Shown: piece by piece, positions 12,372 to 23,277 of the stretch
Layout: every line of letters begins with the position of its first letter
Numbering within the stretch: the first letter of the stretch is position 1
Assembly: GCA_029448655.1 (NCBI GenBank)
Contig: JACCLO010000010.1
Span: 1,116,001 to 1,180,000, forward strand
Length of the DNA stretch: 64,000 nucleotides
Origin: Wolfiporia cocos
Taxonomy: Eukaryota; Basidiomycota; Agaricomycetes; Polyporales; Phaeolaceae
Reading direction: 5' to 3'
Notes under the pieces: generated by a model
What the model was told of the DNA's origin: nothing
Database searches by the model: none
What the model saw: the letters and a program-made list of their open reading frames with translations, nothing else
Program-made: the position numbers and the translations under genes

Positions 12372-13446
12372 TATGACCCCGATTAACAGATCGTAGTATA
12401 TAACCTGATGTAAATACCGGTCGAATTCCTCAGCTCGACCTTGTTGAATTACAAGGATCTTATACTCGTTCTCAAAGGCTTGAGCAATTAAGCCTGCAGC
12501 TTGTATATCGACACTCTGACTCTGAGGAGTCCAACGAGTAGTGCGCTACTCGATACGCTGAGTAACTCGACTTGGTTATTTTGCGTCGAACGGATATTCA
12601 ATCCATAACACCAGGGTCATGGCAGTACAAGGAAGACGATGTGTTCAAAGTGTTCACTCAGGGCTGCACCTGAGAAGGTTCGCCCATATGAGGGGTGGAG
12701 GATTCTCCACTCTGGGGATCGTTGTTGTTAGTGTTGCCGAAGTTCAGTTCAGACCAAGGTTCAGAACCTGAACCACCGGAACCGAACCTAGGTTCAGGTT
12801 CAGTCCAGGTCCGGTTCAGGGTAGGATGTCAAGGTTCAGTTCTTGGTTCAGGGGGGCCATGGGTACCCTTGAACCAGGTTCGAACCGGACTGAACCTTGA
12901 ACCACTTAGCATTAACATATTCTTGGCAACTGCTGGTGGATAAGCATAAATTACAATCATATTCTTGCCATTTTTGCTATAGTATTGTTGCAGTAAGCTA
13001 TGGATAACTGGTTTCATAATGGCAGCATCAGCACTGATATACTCCAGTCTCCCAATATGGTGAGAGCTCAGCCCCATGTTGGAAGTACTGTGCTTTCTTT
13101 GGCACTGGGCTACATTCACTGCTGTCAGATGAAGTAAAAAATGTAGTTCACAAAGTTCACTTCATATCCATGAACCTAGGTTATATACAGAGCTGTCTAA
13201 TAAGGTTTGTTATCAAGCTTTGCCTCAGGCTAATTCACACTCATTCTGCTCATGGATTCTGATTACTGAACTGCTCAAATTTGCTGCCTTGAGCATCGGC
13301 AAAACGTGAGGTCTCATATCTAGTCCGTCAACTATTGTAAATACCAGTTCAGTAGATATACATATATATACGTTAGATATTACGCGCAGGGTATTGTGCG
13401 GACCATGCAAGAACATTACTGACAGCGAATGAATAACGAGGACCGG

Positions 13447-13585
13447 GATGCTGTTTGCAGGATAAAAGAGGGCGGACATATTATTTGCAGGATTAATGAG
13501 GATGGAATTATTAATTGCAGGATTCAAGAGGACAGGATTCCTAATGGCAGTATTCAAAAAGGACGAGAACACTAATGACAGGATC
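13447..13585. repeat. Degenerate ~34-36 bp minisatellite
   Basis: About four imperfect units each carry GCAGGAT..A.GAGGA, for example at 13456, 13488, 13518 and 13548. On the reverse strand they give the periodic peptide NPA.NNS.LINPAN, which is a consequence of the repeat and not evidence for a gene. Confidence 0.65.
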
Positions 13586-15500
13586 AAGATGCATGCTATT
13601 ACTTAGCCCTAGCTTGGCTCCTCTGAGTCGGAGGGCCCACAAGACAGAACCATATGGATTTATGTACTACATGTGTTGGTCACATTCATTGTAAGAATTG
13701 AATGAATTTACATAAAACAAAATGGTATCCACGTGCAGCGGGGTCCCATCCAATTGAGTAAGTCCCTTACTTGATCGGGCAACATTTTTCATCATAGTTT
13801 GTAACCTGTCGTACTTTCAGTCGGCTCTCGAAACTTGGAGTCAAGTACCATAAAGGCTAGCTCTTTACGCTCTCGACGTGAGTCTCCTCAACCCATGCAG
13901 TGTCCTCTCGGTCTGTCGCCCATGCATACCTAAGTAACCTAATGTTCCGTCCGCCACTCTATCTCGTCTCACTTTCTCCTTCCCCTCGCGATGATGCATG
14001 TTTTGATCTATGCTTGCAACCCTGCTTGCTCGCTGCACACGCAGCTCCTTTTTGGTTTCTCCCTCTGCACACTCTATTGAGTCCCACTTAACCCTATTGC
14101 CATTATGCTGACGGGAATGCTTGCCATGACAGACGCAAAATGTTGAGAGCGCCCACCTGTGCACTACTCACCCTCACTTCCCAATTTCTGGTGCGTTGAC
14201 TGTCATGTTTGCTAAGTACTCCATTTACATGCGCATATATGCACTGTTCTGCTCCATAATATTGACTGTCGGATGTGCCACAGGCTTTGGGTGATTGCTG
14301 TATCAACACACACGAGTACACGGAAGCGATCAATGCAATGATGTGTGCATCCTCTCTCTCTCATCCTTCTCCCACGTCCTCTCCCCATCGTCTTGCTCTC
14401 ATCTTTGCCATTGCATCTTTCCTTGCACTCTGCCCTCTTACTATCCACCACCTCCCATTGACCCTTCTCCGTAACTAGGTGCGTATCGCACCACCTTCCG
14501 GTCCGGGCTCGCTCTGCTGCCTTACCTTCTAGGTCGTTCCCCGCTGTGGCAATTAGATCGCACCCATGCACCGCACCCGACACGCTTCCAACAGTATGGC
14601 CGTCTCAACGAGCTGCCTTACCCCGATGTAGTGTGCCGCAAGACGTTCTGTCTGCATGTGTCCGTGCCCTGGCTGATACAGAGGTGAGTGTCCGCCCATT
14701 CCCGTGTGAATGCTGCCGCTCATGCAACACACCAGCATGCGCAAGGACTGCATGGTCCTCCTGCTTTCTGCACCGGTTTGCGGCATGAACGGAACGTTGA
14801 TGCACGAGGTGCCTATCCCAGTAGTATTATTGTGCTCGTACATATTCCAAATAAATGATTGTGTCTATTGGAATTATATCACTGGATTGAATGGATACAA
14901 TACAATATAATACCGTTACTGCAAAAACCAGCGTGCTCGAGACGTGTCCCCGCATCTGCCCAGGCGACTGCTATTGTACGGTCCTCGCAATAGCAAGGGC
15001 CTTAGGCATGGTCCTCGCAATAGCATCCGCCTGGGCACCGCGTCCTTACAAGAACGTGTCCCTTGGGCGCTTGCTATTGTGCGGACCGACTACTATAAGG
15101 GGGTTATATATGACTATACCTGTCCGTTGATGTATACAGGACCTGCTAGGTATATCTACGTAGATATGAGTAGATCTACGATCTCGCACTTTGCTGATGA
15201 GTGACTATTGTGCATCAAAAGTTATGTTTTACCACTGTAAAGAAGACTAAGAGCCAATTTGGAATGTAGCAGCCCAATAGACACCAAATAGAGGCACTGC
15301 AGACCTTGAAGTTTGGTGTTGTCAGAAAAATATTTCCCTCGGGTTTCCCGGGCAGGTCAGGATGTGCCACGAGAGGGACTTCAGTCAATTATCTTAATCT
15401 GCCAACTGCCCTTCGCTTAAGAAATCGCAGTTGCGAGCTAAGTTTGCACGCAGATTAATCTGCTAACTGCGGCAGATTAATCTACTGTGACAATAAAATG

Positions 15501-15584
15501 GCACATCCCGGATTCGAACCAAGGACCTTAGCACAGATGAGAATAACAGCATCGCAGCGTAATTAGCCAACTGAGCTACGGTGC
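15501..15584 (-). ncRNA. tRNA-like Pol III unit, left arm of copy A
   Basis: The minus strand reads an A-box TAGCTCAGTTGG, a B-box GGTTCGAATCC, a plausible T-arm (CTTGG/CCGGG) and a TTTT tract 3 nt beyond the 3' end. The acceptor stem pairs only in part (GCAC with GTGC) and the D-stem is broken. It may therefore be transcribed but is unlikely to be a working tRNA, and I assign no anticodon. Confidence 0.6.
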
Positions 15585-15875
15585 AACTGGTGTTGCCCCC
15601 ATTTTAAGCAATATATAGAGTATTTTGTAAACTTCGTTTTCGCAGTTTAACATCTTCCATAACACAAATACAAATGAATCTGCCTCTAAAGACCTGTGAT
15701 TCCAGTGTATTCAGCTTTCCTATGGTGAGTTGCTCCAGGTCAAGCATGGTAAATCAAGCTACCACTATCATTGATTTCTGTATGCTTGTTGGAGCAGTTA
15801 GTTGCCTTGATGATTTGCGAAAATTGTGTGTAAAATTTGCGTTATATATATTTTAATTGGTCAATGGTACCTGTT

Positions 15876-15962
15876 GCCACAATGGCTCAGTTGGCTAATT
15901 ACACTGCAATGCTGTTATTCTCATCTGCGCTAAGGTCCTTGGTTCGAATCCGGGATGTGCCA
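15876..15962 (+). ncRNA. tRNA-like Pol III unit, right arm of copy A
   Basis: The A-box is TGGCTCAGTTGG, the B-box GGTTCGAATCC, and a TTTT follows at 15963-15966. Its 5' part differs from the left unit (GCCACAATGG against GCACCGTAG), so the two arms are not simple copies of each other there. Confidence 0.6.
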
Positions 15963-17081
15963 TTTTATTGTCACAGTAGATTAATCTGCGTGCAAACCTA
16001 GCTCGCAACTGCGATTTCTTAAGCGAAGGGCAGTTGGCAGATTAAGATAATTGACTGAAACTCTACGCCACGATAGGTGAGGTGTTTAAGGGGTCGATGG
16101 CGAGCAATGTACCTAGGAGACACGCAGCTTGTAGCGATCCAAACGGCGGCGGCACGTTGAATGGATCAGGAATAATAGAAATCAAATCAAAACATTGGTA
16201 ACTGATTCCCTAAGTCCTGAGCAAACGCCTCGAGCACAGCTCTTCGTCTAACTTCGTCTTGGCAGTAATCAATGTATTTTCTCGTATCTGCACATCGCCT
16301 AAATACATAGAGAGCTATAAGGTTTTCTACAACATTTTGAGTGCCCTAAAATTTGAGTATGCACCCTACAAGCTAGACAAGTCAGAGACGAACCCTGAAA
16401 CAGTGAGGATTGTCCTGGAATACTAGAAAATTATTTTACGAGACCGATAGACCGTAGATCTAAGGTGGTGCGCAGAGGTTAGAGAGACAAGACATGGAAA
16501 AAGCTATAGGAAAGTAGTCGAGGTTGGGACAGACCTGTCTATGCTAGAGAGCCTAGAGAAATGTCGGATAGTACCTGTCTTTGACTAGATGAGTAGCCAG
16601 AGAGTGTCTGCAGGGCTTTTGCGACGTTTCAGATTGTGCGCAAACCAGCGAAGGTTCAACGTTCACTGTGCGAGCACGATCGAGGTCGATCACGATCGGT
16701 CGAGCTGTGGCTAAACCACCTCAGATGGGCATAATGCCTCTGCCTACCAGCTGGCTTTCCGTGGTGCATTCTGCGTCATTTTGATGCGTGTTTGGTCGCG
16801 TCTCGGTGTTCTTACATGGTTCTAATGTCTATGGCACATTTATTTTGCAGCACATCGGTTACTCCAGTGGACTCAAAATTATTTTTACATTCTAGAAAAG
16901 CAAGTCATTTAGTGGTTCGAACCTAGTTCGAACCATGAACCAAACCTGCTGAACCAGTTCAGCAGGTTCAGTCCAGGTTCAGGTTCAGGTTCAGGCTCCC
17001 TGCAGTCGGTTCAGTTCTAGGTTCAGCCCCAGACCCCCCTGAACCTGAACTGAACCGAACTTCGGCAACACTAGTTGTTGT

Positions 17082-18298
17082 GAGAGCCAGCCATAGCAGA
17101 AGCGCCATTGGTGGCAAGAGCAGCATGAGAAGGACCAGATACAGTGGCAGCATCAGCGACAGAGGTGGAAGGAGTGGAACCTTCGGAGCTACTAGTGGTG
17201 CGAGTATGCTTCCCTAGAATCCGGTCCATGGCAGACGGTCCGGGTCACTTGCAAATTTCTTTTCCGTTTGGCACAACGGCCCGTGTCTGTCTTCCGAAAA
17301 TCTCCCTGCATGCCTGATCAGTATGCGACAAAGCGAAAATAAATTACGTACTTGTTCCACCAAGCAAGTGTTTTTGCTTTCCAGGCATCGTCAAGGAACA
17401 AGGTGAGAATGTTATCATAGAATTCACGCCCAATAAAAGTGTCGTCGTCTTCATTCCATTGTGCTTGAGAGTTGTAGCAGAAACATGCCTATTACTCATG
17501 TGATCAGCCTGAATAGTAACGACAGCAGTGTCCTTACAATACAAGCTGTGTAGGCTATGGTCTCCGGTGTGACTTCCTGTAGCCTGTAGCTTTTCGAAAG
17601 AGGGGGGCGCCCCCCACTCTTCGTCCTGGGTCTGGATGACATGCTAGATTGGCCAGCCATCGGCCCTTTGAACATGCACCGATAATTCTAGTAGGCGAGT
17701 CAGCAAAATAAAGACTGATATGCACCGGCTTACCGCAGCCAAGATAGGTGAGAGAAGCAGGTTTTCATCGGGTTCTTCAGCATTGTAGCCATCTCTGGAT
17801 AGCAGAAAGAGGGAAAGTCGTTGCATCTCCATCAGGGGCATCAATGTCGACCTCCCTAGAATGAGAAGGTTGATCATCTCTGTGAGGCCGAACAGACTGG
17901 GCCGATACATGTTCATCAGCAGAGTCTTCCGGGTCGGAGCGAACCTGCTGACGACCAGAACCAGAGACACTGCCATGTGACACGCGAATGCGTTTGTCGC
18001 AGGCTTTACATCCACTTCATGCTGCACCTGTTTTCCCTTGTGAGCAGGGTGGGGAAGTGGGCATACCACAAAAGCTATGCTACTTTGGGAAAGCTGAGCC
18101 TGAGAGCTGTTTCCACGTGCCAAGATTCTGGTAGAGCGAGGAGCCAGAGACCCGGATATAGTGGACCTTTGAGGCATAGCTAGGGAATGTTTCAGGGGAA
18201 ATAATAGTAGAAGGAAGAGCTGCAAGTCGCGTTGCAGAGTCTTGCCGCTCCATCTTTTATGAAGTGGCGTGATCACATGCAATGAGCTCATAGATGAC
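17082..18298. other. Region with no supportable complete gene
   Basis: Apart from the interrupted minus-strand frame starting at 17229, several reverse-strand frames overlap at 17640-18290 (the longest is 17644-18429) with Ser/Arg/Gln-rich fragments. None resembles a protein I know, and the longest frame runs into the adjacent LTR. It may be a decayed gene or transposase. Confidence 0.35.
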
Positions 18299-19288
18299 TG
18301 ACACAAGCGCAACCTTAAGACACACACCGGGGGAAGGTGGGTCGCATGAAAGCGCCTTCCTGGTCCGGGCATCTCAAGGCACAAAAGGCCAAGACAAGTC
18401 TGAGGTTTACGCTCAAGACTGTCTGGCATATATACTCCTAATCTATTTGTACATGTTTGTGTACGGTGGCTCAGAGGCCTCTACGTACTGGTATCTAACT
18501 GGCTATGAGCTATGTGCCGGTAATGGCATCGGAGCGCTGGGTACGCGAGGATGTCCATGGCGACGTAGCGTATAAGGATCGGATCAAAGGAATAGCCAAT
18601 CGGTCGGATTCGATCAGTGGTTCTCGTCGATCGTAGGTGCGCCGGTAATGGCGGGGTTCTAAGTCCGTGATCGGGCGTGGTCTGCCGCGATCGGGGTTGG
18701 CCGGTACGGGCCGGGTATAGTGTAGGTTGATCAAGCGTGATCGGCTGTGATCGGGGTGTAGCGCTCTGTGACTGGTAGGGTTCTCAGTCGTGCAGAGCCT
18801 CGGGTTATTATCCCTGCCTGTTGTACTCGTAGGTCAGGGTGTGTATGGGGTATAGTATAATGTCTATGCCAGTAATGGCGAGTGTTCGTGCAGTGGGGAC
18901 GCGAGGTGTTAGGTTTAATGTTCTGGGTCACGTGCGAGTGTAGACCGTGCCCCTTAGTCGGCGTATAGCGTAGTGTGCGATGGGTAGCCTTTGGTTGTAC
19001 AGGGCGTACCGTCATGCTATCGTAGCCTGTTGGGCTCTAGGGGTTGGCTCGTGACTCCGGGGTTTAGGGACTAGGCAGCGTATGTCTTGCTGCCGGGACT
19101 TGGACTGAGTTTAGGGTTAGACTGCTGGTGGCCTGCTAGTGCCCGTAGTGTCCTGTATAGCGGAGGGCTTCTACTAGCGTTGCCGTAGGATTCCAGCTGG
19201 GCTCGGATGGAGTGCTGTAGCGTGCGTATGGCGTGAATGGGGTGTCAACCTAGGATGTTCTACTAGGCTTTGAAATTGGCTTGTGACA
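18299..19288 (-). repeat. Solo LTR, family D, minus strand (990 bp)
   Basis: This is the reverse complement of the LTRs at 2823 and 61479, from TGACACAAGC to GGCTTGTGACA. A perfect 5-bp TSD, ATGAC, lies at 18294-18298 and 19289-19293. Confidence 0.9.
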
Positions 19289-19293
19289 ATGAC

Positions 19294-19619
19294 ACGGTTG
19301 GGTCAGGGTTTGCAATGCTCAGGCCTGCTTTGCACATACGGTTCCGTTTACAGTCATTCCGGAATGATAATGACACTTGTCAGGTTTTTTCGCACATCGT
19401 TTCGACGCATCGATCTTCCGAGCCAATGTTCCGAGCCCGTAAGCACCCGTCTCTCACATTTTCACTCCTTCATCGCAAGCACTTTTTCCTGGCATCAAGA
19501 TGCCCCTACCCTCTGCATACAAATATGAGCTATTTCCAGACAGAATACCCACTCCTACGCCACAAAATCCCGATGAAGAAATTGGCAAAAATGAGTTTGA
19601 TGAACTAGAATCTAGCAGT
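19294..19619. other. Short unique spacer
   Basis: Two overlapping plus-strand frames (19270-19608) exist but start inside LTR sequence and show no recognisable motif. I see no other structure before the MITE at 19620. Confidence 0.35.
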
Positions 19620-20235
19620 TAGTGATGTGCAAAGCACGGCTCAAAGCCGTGAGCCGGGCCTGGCCGAGCCGACTTAAGCCGGGCCGAGCCGAGCCTGGGG
19701 GGGCGGCTTAAGACGGCTCAGGGCCCGGCTTAGATCGTGAGCCGGCCGTAGCCGAGCCCTGAGCCGGCGGCTTTAGGTGCGCAGCTGTGGTGTTGTTAGA
19801 ATTAGCGAAAATGGGCCCTTTGGTTTAAGATTTTGCATCAATTCACCTTATATGATCTCAACGACCATTACAATGACTTGTGATCTGCTAACACGGTGCG
19901 GAACGTTGTGACTACTGTTGCGATCGGGGCTGTGATCGAGATCTGGATCTTCGGTCAACATCATAAGCAGCTGTAAAAACACTTGTAGATCAGAATAACA
20001 ACAAATAGTAGACATATAAGCATTCTGAATATGTTGTGCTGCCATTTGAGCTGCACAAGCCAATAATTTCGAGGTCCTACATGATTACCCATAAGCCCCG
20101 GCCTGAGCCTGAGCCAGGCCCAAGCCGGCCTGAGCCGTCAAGGAGGGCCCGGCTTGACATTCCGCTGAGCCCAAGCCCTTCAAAGCCGGGCCCAAGCCCC
20201 GGGCTTTGAGCCGAGCCGTGCTTTGCACATCACTA
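19620..20235 (+). mobile_element. hAT-like MITE, copy 2 (616 bp)
   Basis: It has the same length and the same TAGTGATGTGCAAAGCACGG terminal repeats as copy 1 at 8582-9197, with only a handful of differences. A perfect 8-bp TSD, CTAGCAGT, lies at 19612-19619 and 20236-20243. The near-identity of copies 1 and 2 points to recent movement and therefore to an active transposase somewhere in the genome. Confidence 0.9.
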
Positions 20236-20243
20236 CTAGCAGT

Positions 20244-21016
20244 GACTACGATACACACACCTTGCGAATAGAATACATCACAGCTCGAGTAATAATGCGA
20301 ATACGTCCTCGCACTAGTGATGGAGGTTTGATGAGCTGGCCGAAGTCACCCAAGATTTTTGCACGCGAGGCGTGGCTATTGTGTTCCTTCATGCTTCTGA
20401 ACATTCTGTGGCACCCTCATATTCCAGGAATTATAATCCCATGAAATACATTACCATACATTGCAGCTTACTGGTATACGTGGAGACACATTACAAATGG
20501 CATGTCATATTGGCTTACTTTATCTACTGTTATCTATGGTTGGGGAAGAAAAATCGGTTGGCAATCGACACCATAGGTTATAATCTTCCTCACGTTTTGC
20601 TGATGTGAATCCCTCCTTCTTTCCTGTGCTAAACACGTAGCCTGTGGCATGGATCTGCGTGTGATTACGCTTCTAAGTCTTAATTATATGACCTTTTGCA
20701 CTGTCTTGGTAAGAGAAGGAAGTCCATGTAAGGTGATTCGTCGTGTGTGATATAGTGCATGGCTGGCAGGTGAGGCCTCACCTGTTAGCCATGCACTGCA
20801 CATAGGAATGGAGGGCCATCTGTCAAAAGAATGAAAAATGTAACAAATGACGTGAAACTGGTATCATCTCCTGCGAATGTTGGTGCACTGGGCTATGTTG
20901 GATATGGCCGGGGTCATGAGTGCTCGCAGAACCGCCGAACTGCAGGCACCTGGGTGCTGCATGATGGTATAAGTATCGCCGTTCATACATTCTCTTCTAA
21001 CATTAAGTCTACCCAC
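20244..21016. other. Intergenic; duplicated 5' flank of family member 2 from ~20740
   Basis: I see nothing identifiable to about 20730. From 20740 the sequence aligns with 40740-41010, as shown by the GGTGAGGCCTCACCTG palindrome in both, and is the 5' flank of a gene-family member. Confidence 0.45.
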
Positions 21017-21021
21017 ATATC

Positions 21022-21284
21022 TGTTGGAAGTCGATGTGCTCGGCGCGCGATGGTGCGATCGGAGTCGCACATCAATCGGAGTCAATAGGCGGAAATGGCG
21101 GGCGCGGCGGGAGTCGGGGGGCTGATAATCGGGGCGGTACGGGTAGATGAGTCACCGCTAGTATAAAAGGGGACGGATTGTACGTACCTACACCGTGTGT
21201 TTGTAACCCATCCAGACGAAGTCCCTGGAGTCCGAAAGGGAGCGCGTAGCCTCACGAGCGGGCGCCTTCCCGTGAATTTCGACA
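21022..21284 (+). repeat. Solo copia-type LTR (263 bp) inserted just before family member 2
   Basis: The termini are TGTTGGAAGTC and ATTTCGACA, with a perfect 5-bp TSD ATATC at 21017-21021 and 21285-21289. It matches the LTR at 46809-47067, which is followed by a copia-type gag, so I assign it to that family. It holds a TATA box, GTATAAAAGG, at about 21161. It lies 22 bp upstream of the expected start codon of the gene at 21307 and must displace that gene's own promoter. Confidence 0.85.
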
Positions 21285-21306
21285 ATATCTCGCCAGTCTA
21301 TACAGG

Positions 21307-21886
21307 GTGCTTCAGCCTAGCTTACCCCCTATTCTTACTTGGGCCGAGGAGCACATCACTAAGACCTATACAGCCACCAAAAAGGCCGAGTTCGAAACAG
21401 CCTTCGAAACATTCATTGCTCAGAATGCGCAGATTGTTGTAAATGGAGAGCAGATCACCCACGCTGAGTCCCAGAGAAGGCTCTACAACGAGAAGCCCAA
21501 GGGATCACACTGTGTTGCCACTGTGAAGTTCAACGAAACTCTGTCTATACCCTCTCCGAGTGAGGGCACCTCCTCTGTATGTTTGCATTCTGCTTTTCCA
21601 TCCGGTTCTAGCATCTTGATGAGATGGATAGGTGGGAAGCGTTGGTCTATTTTACAGCGTTCACTTCTCTGGCTGTGATGAACAACGTGAGACCATAACT
21701 TCCTCCATCAATGTAAGATGTGTGACTTGGTTCATTCACGAAACACGAGAATATCAACTCAACTGAATATCCAGTGCTCAATCTGAGTTCTTCCCTGGCG
21801 GGCCTGTGTTGCATGGACAGCACCTCCTGGATGATCGTAGAGCAGCCACTGTCAACCAACTGATTGCCATGCGATCCATGCAGTGA
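21307..21886 (+). pseudogene. Small NTF2/SnoaL-like candidate, family member 2, decayed
   Basis: The exons by homology are 21307-21576, 21632-21712 and 21775-21886. They give LTWAEEHITKTYTA, NGEQITHAESQ, VGSVGLFYSVHF and HLLDDRRAATVNQL. Two defects are visible. The expected ATG reads GTG at 21307, and with the available splice sites exon 3 is entered out of frame and meets a TGA within four codons. A solo LTR also separates the start from its upstream region. This copy is probably non-functional. Confidence 0.6.
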
Positions 21887-22689
21887 ATTTGACATCGCAC
21901 ATAGCTGTATGTCGTTTGATTGAAGATCTCGTGTATTGAAGTGAGGACCATGGATGGATGTGGTATAGGATCCCCCTTTACTATCGATCTCCTCTCCACG
22001 TATACGTCTCATGTCAGCGTTTCTTCGTATTGTAAGCCCAGGCAGATTCTAGCTGCAAACTGTGGTACTTGCAACCAGTTTTTCTTTGGAGAAAGACCAT
22101 AGATTGGAGCAGTGTGGCTCGAGGATGAACGATCTAGCATTTAGATCACTGACGCAGAGGCGCAGTGTCAAAGCTGCTTATGCAAGCGAAATCAACTCAA
22201 GGCAGATCAAATTGGTCTGTCAGTTCTGAGCTCAGGCAAGAGTGGTCGTTCATTAATCGATCATCAAGTGTAGTGTAGAACACTAGCGATGAAAAGCACT
22301 GATTGGTGACCTTACTATCGCTTACAATTAGTGTGGTATCAAGGCCATTGTTCAAAAACAAATTGTTATGAATCAAGAATATGATCAGTATGAGCCAAGG
22401 AGAGATAAATTAATACATATATCTACAGTCAAAATCTGTCCAGTGAAATGGGGAGAGTCGAACTGGAATTTTCTGTAATTTACTCGCGAATATATGGCCC
22501 AATCACATGCCCAAAACACTGACTCACAGAAAGAGAAGCGTTAGTGGATTGTTGGAGAGGCTTGAGGGGTCCGCGAAATGTCTCTAATACATCCGGCTTC
22601 CATGTAAACATGGCGATGGGGATCCCAGCACCCTAAGTTTGTGTCGATTAGTACAAACTATTTGCTACACACTTCCACATACATTTAAT
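21887..22689. other. Duplicated 3' flank; contains an empty target site
   Basis: This is non-coding and collinear with 44741-46138. At about 22129-22136 the sequence GATGAACGATCTAGCAT is the uninterrupted counterpart of the place where the tRNA-bookended element copy D sits in the paralog (TSD ACCATCT). No other feature was seen. Confidence 0.6.
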
Positions 22690-22990
22690 ATGTCGGAGTT
22701 CGTTCTTCCCCTATTCAATGGTGGGTCGAGGAATGAATCACAGCCATTTACACAGTTGCTATGTCGGAGGCATACTTCGGCACACCTCATCAAAACAAGC
22801 ACTGTGAGCGCATTTATCAACGTGCAATGAGTGATATGCAGTTTGATAGCTGCTTGTGTGTAATTATCTGACATTGGCAGACTTGTAACCTAACATGACC
22901 CTTTGTTGAGTTCAGCTAACCCCATCATGAGGCCTGGTGTGTGTTGACTCACAGTTTTTTGAGTGAGGAGTTGCTTGACTAGCCTCAAGC
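22690..22990 (+). pseudogene. Relic of gene-family member 3
   Basis: It starts with ATG 22690 (MSEFVLP), followed in a shifted frame by a CAATGGTGGGTCGAGGAATG stretch resembling the W.EE helix. Next come HLIKTSTVSAFINVQ (exon 2, compare HLIKISTVSASLNVE in the 33 kb copy) and a C-terminal trace near 22980. Large internal parts are deleted and frames are broken. Confidence 0.5.
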
Positions 22991-23277
22991 CCACCCCATC
23001 TTGGGTGCTACAGGCAGCAGCTCTTGAAGATAGGACTTTGATATTTGATCTCAGAATTTGGGTACTTATTCTATAGCTCTAGTATCTTATCATCAATGCT
23101 TCGTTATTGTGGGTGTAATCATGCACCCTGCTGTCAAGCAGACGACATTTCGTATCGTCCTGATCGTATTCTGTCCTCTTATCTGAGATGTGCATCACAG
23201 AAGCATACATTCGTCGAACAGATCATATATACACGGTGATCTCCAGGATGACAATTTCTGTTGCATCTGTAAATAGC

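Larger units (their letters stand above)
9489..12610 (+). repeat. Solo LTR of Gypsy-A family, split by an inverted-repeat element
   Basis: The two halves are 9489-9798 and 12378-12610. Joined, they give a 543-bp LTR that starts TGTTACG and ends ATAACA and matches both LTRs of the full-length element at 24422-33099. A perfect 5-bp TSD, CCAGG, lies at 9484-9488 and 12611-12615. The TATA box and the AGCTCGACCTT transcript-start region are retained in the right half. There is no internal region, so it is a solo LTR. Confidence 0.9.
15373..16066 (+). mobile_element. tRNA-bookended inverted-repeat element, copy A (694 bp)
   Basis: The ends are GAGGGACTTCAGTCAATT and, inverted, GTAGAGTTTCAGTCAATT, flanked by a perfect 7-bp TSD GCCACGA (15366-15372 and 16067-16073). 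Each ~215-230 bp arm contains AT-rich GCAGATTAATCTGC palindromes, then a TTTT tract, then a tRNA-like unit facing outward. The ~290-bp centre holds a 60-codon frame (15674-15856) that is identical in copy C and broken in copy B. No transposase is present. It is nested in the hAT-like element 12729-17073. Confidence 0.85.
12729..17073. mobile_element. hAT-like element with GAACC-rich arms (4345 bp, contains a nested element)
   Basis: The terminal inverted repeats are TAGTGTTGCCGAAGTTCAG and its complement ending at 17073. A perfect 8-bp TSD, GTTGTTGT, occurs at 12721-12728 and 17074-17081. The arms (12740-12910 and 16915-17060) are filled with GGTTC/GAACC motifs, a subterminal design parallel to the GGTCC element at 7150. 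The interior has no transposase frame that I recognise. It includes a ~35-bp tandem repeat (13450-13580), GTCCTCGCAATAGCA repeats (14975-15030) and a nested 694-bp tRNA-type element at 15373-16066. Confidence 0.85.
12658..17229 (-). pseudogene. Unrecognised host ORF start interrupted by a 4.3 kb hAT-like element
   Basis: A minus-strand frame opens at ATG 17229 (MDRILGKHTRTTSSSEGS...) and is Ser/Thr/Ala-rich. It runs into the hAT-like insertion at 17073 and resumes on the other side at 12728 (DPQSGESSTPHMGEPSQV) to a TGA at 12658-12660. When one copy of the TSD is removed the two parts are in the same frame, for about 70 codons in total. A possible splice donor (CAG|GTGCAG) lies just before the stop. 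Downstream the locus is interrupted again by the solo LTR at 12610. The N-terminus looks disordered and I do not recognise the protein. Confidence 0.35.

Noticed and set aside
15501..15584. Calling the tRNA-like units functional tRNA genes
   Set aside because: The A- and B-boxes are good, but the acceptor and D stems do not pair properly and no confident anticodon can be read. They are annotated as tRNA-like Pol III units only.
15674..15856. The 60-codon frame identical in element copies A and C as a protein-coding gene
   Set aside because: The surrounding DNA is equally identical, and copy B, which is more diverged, has the frame broken. There is no evidence of selection on the peptide.
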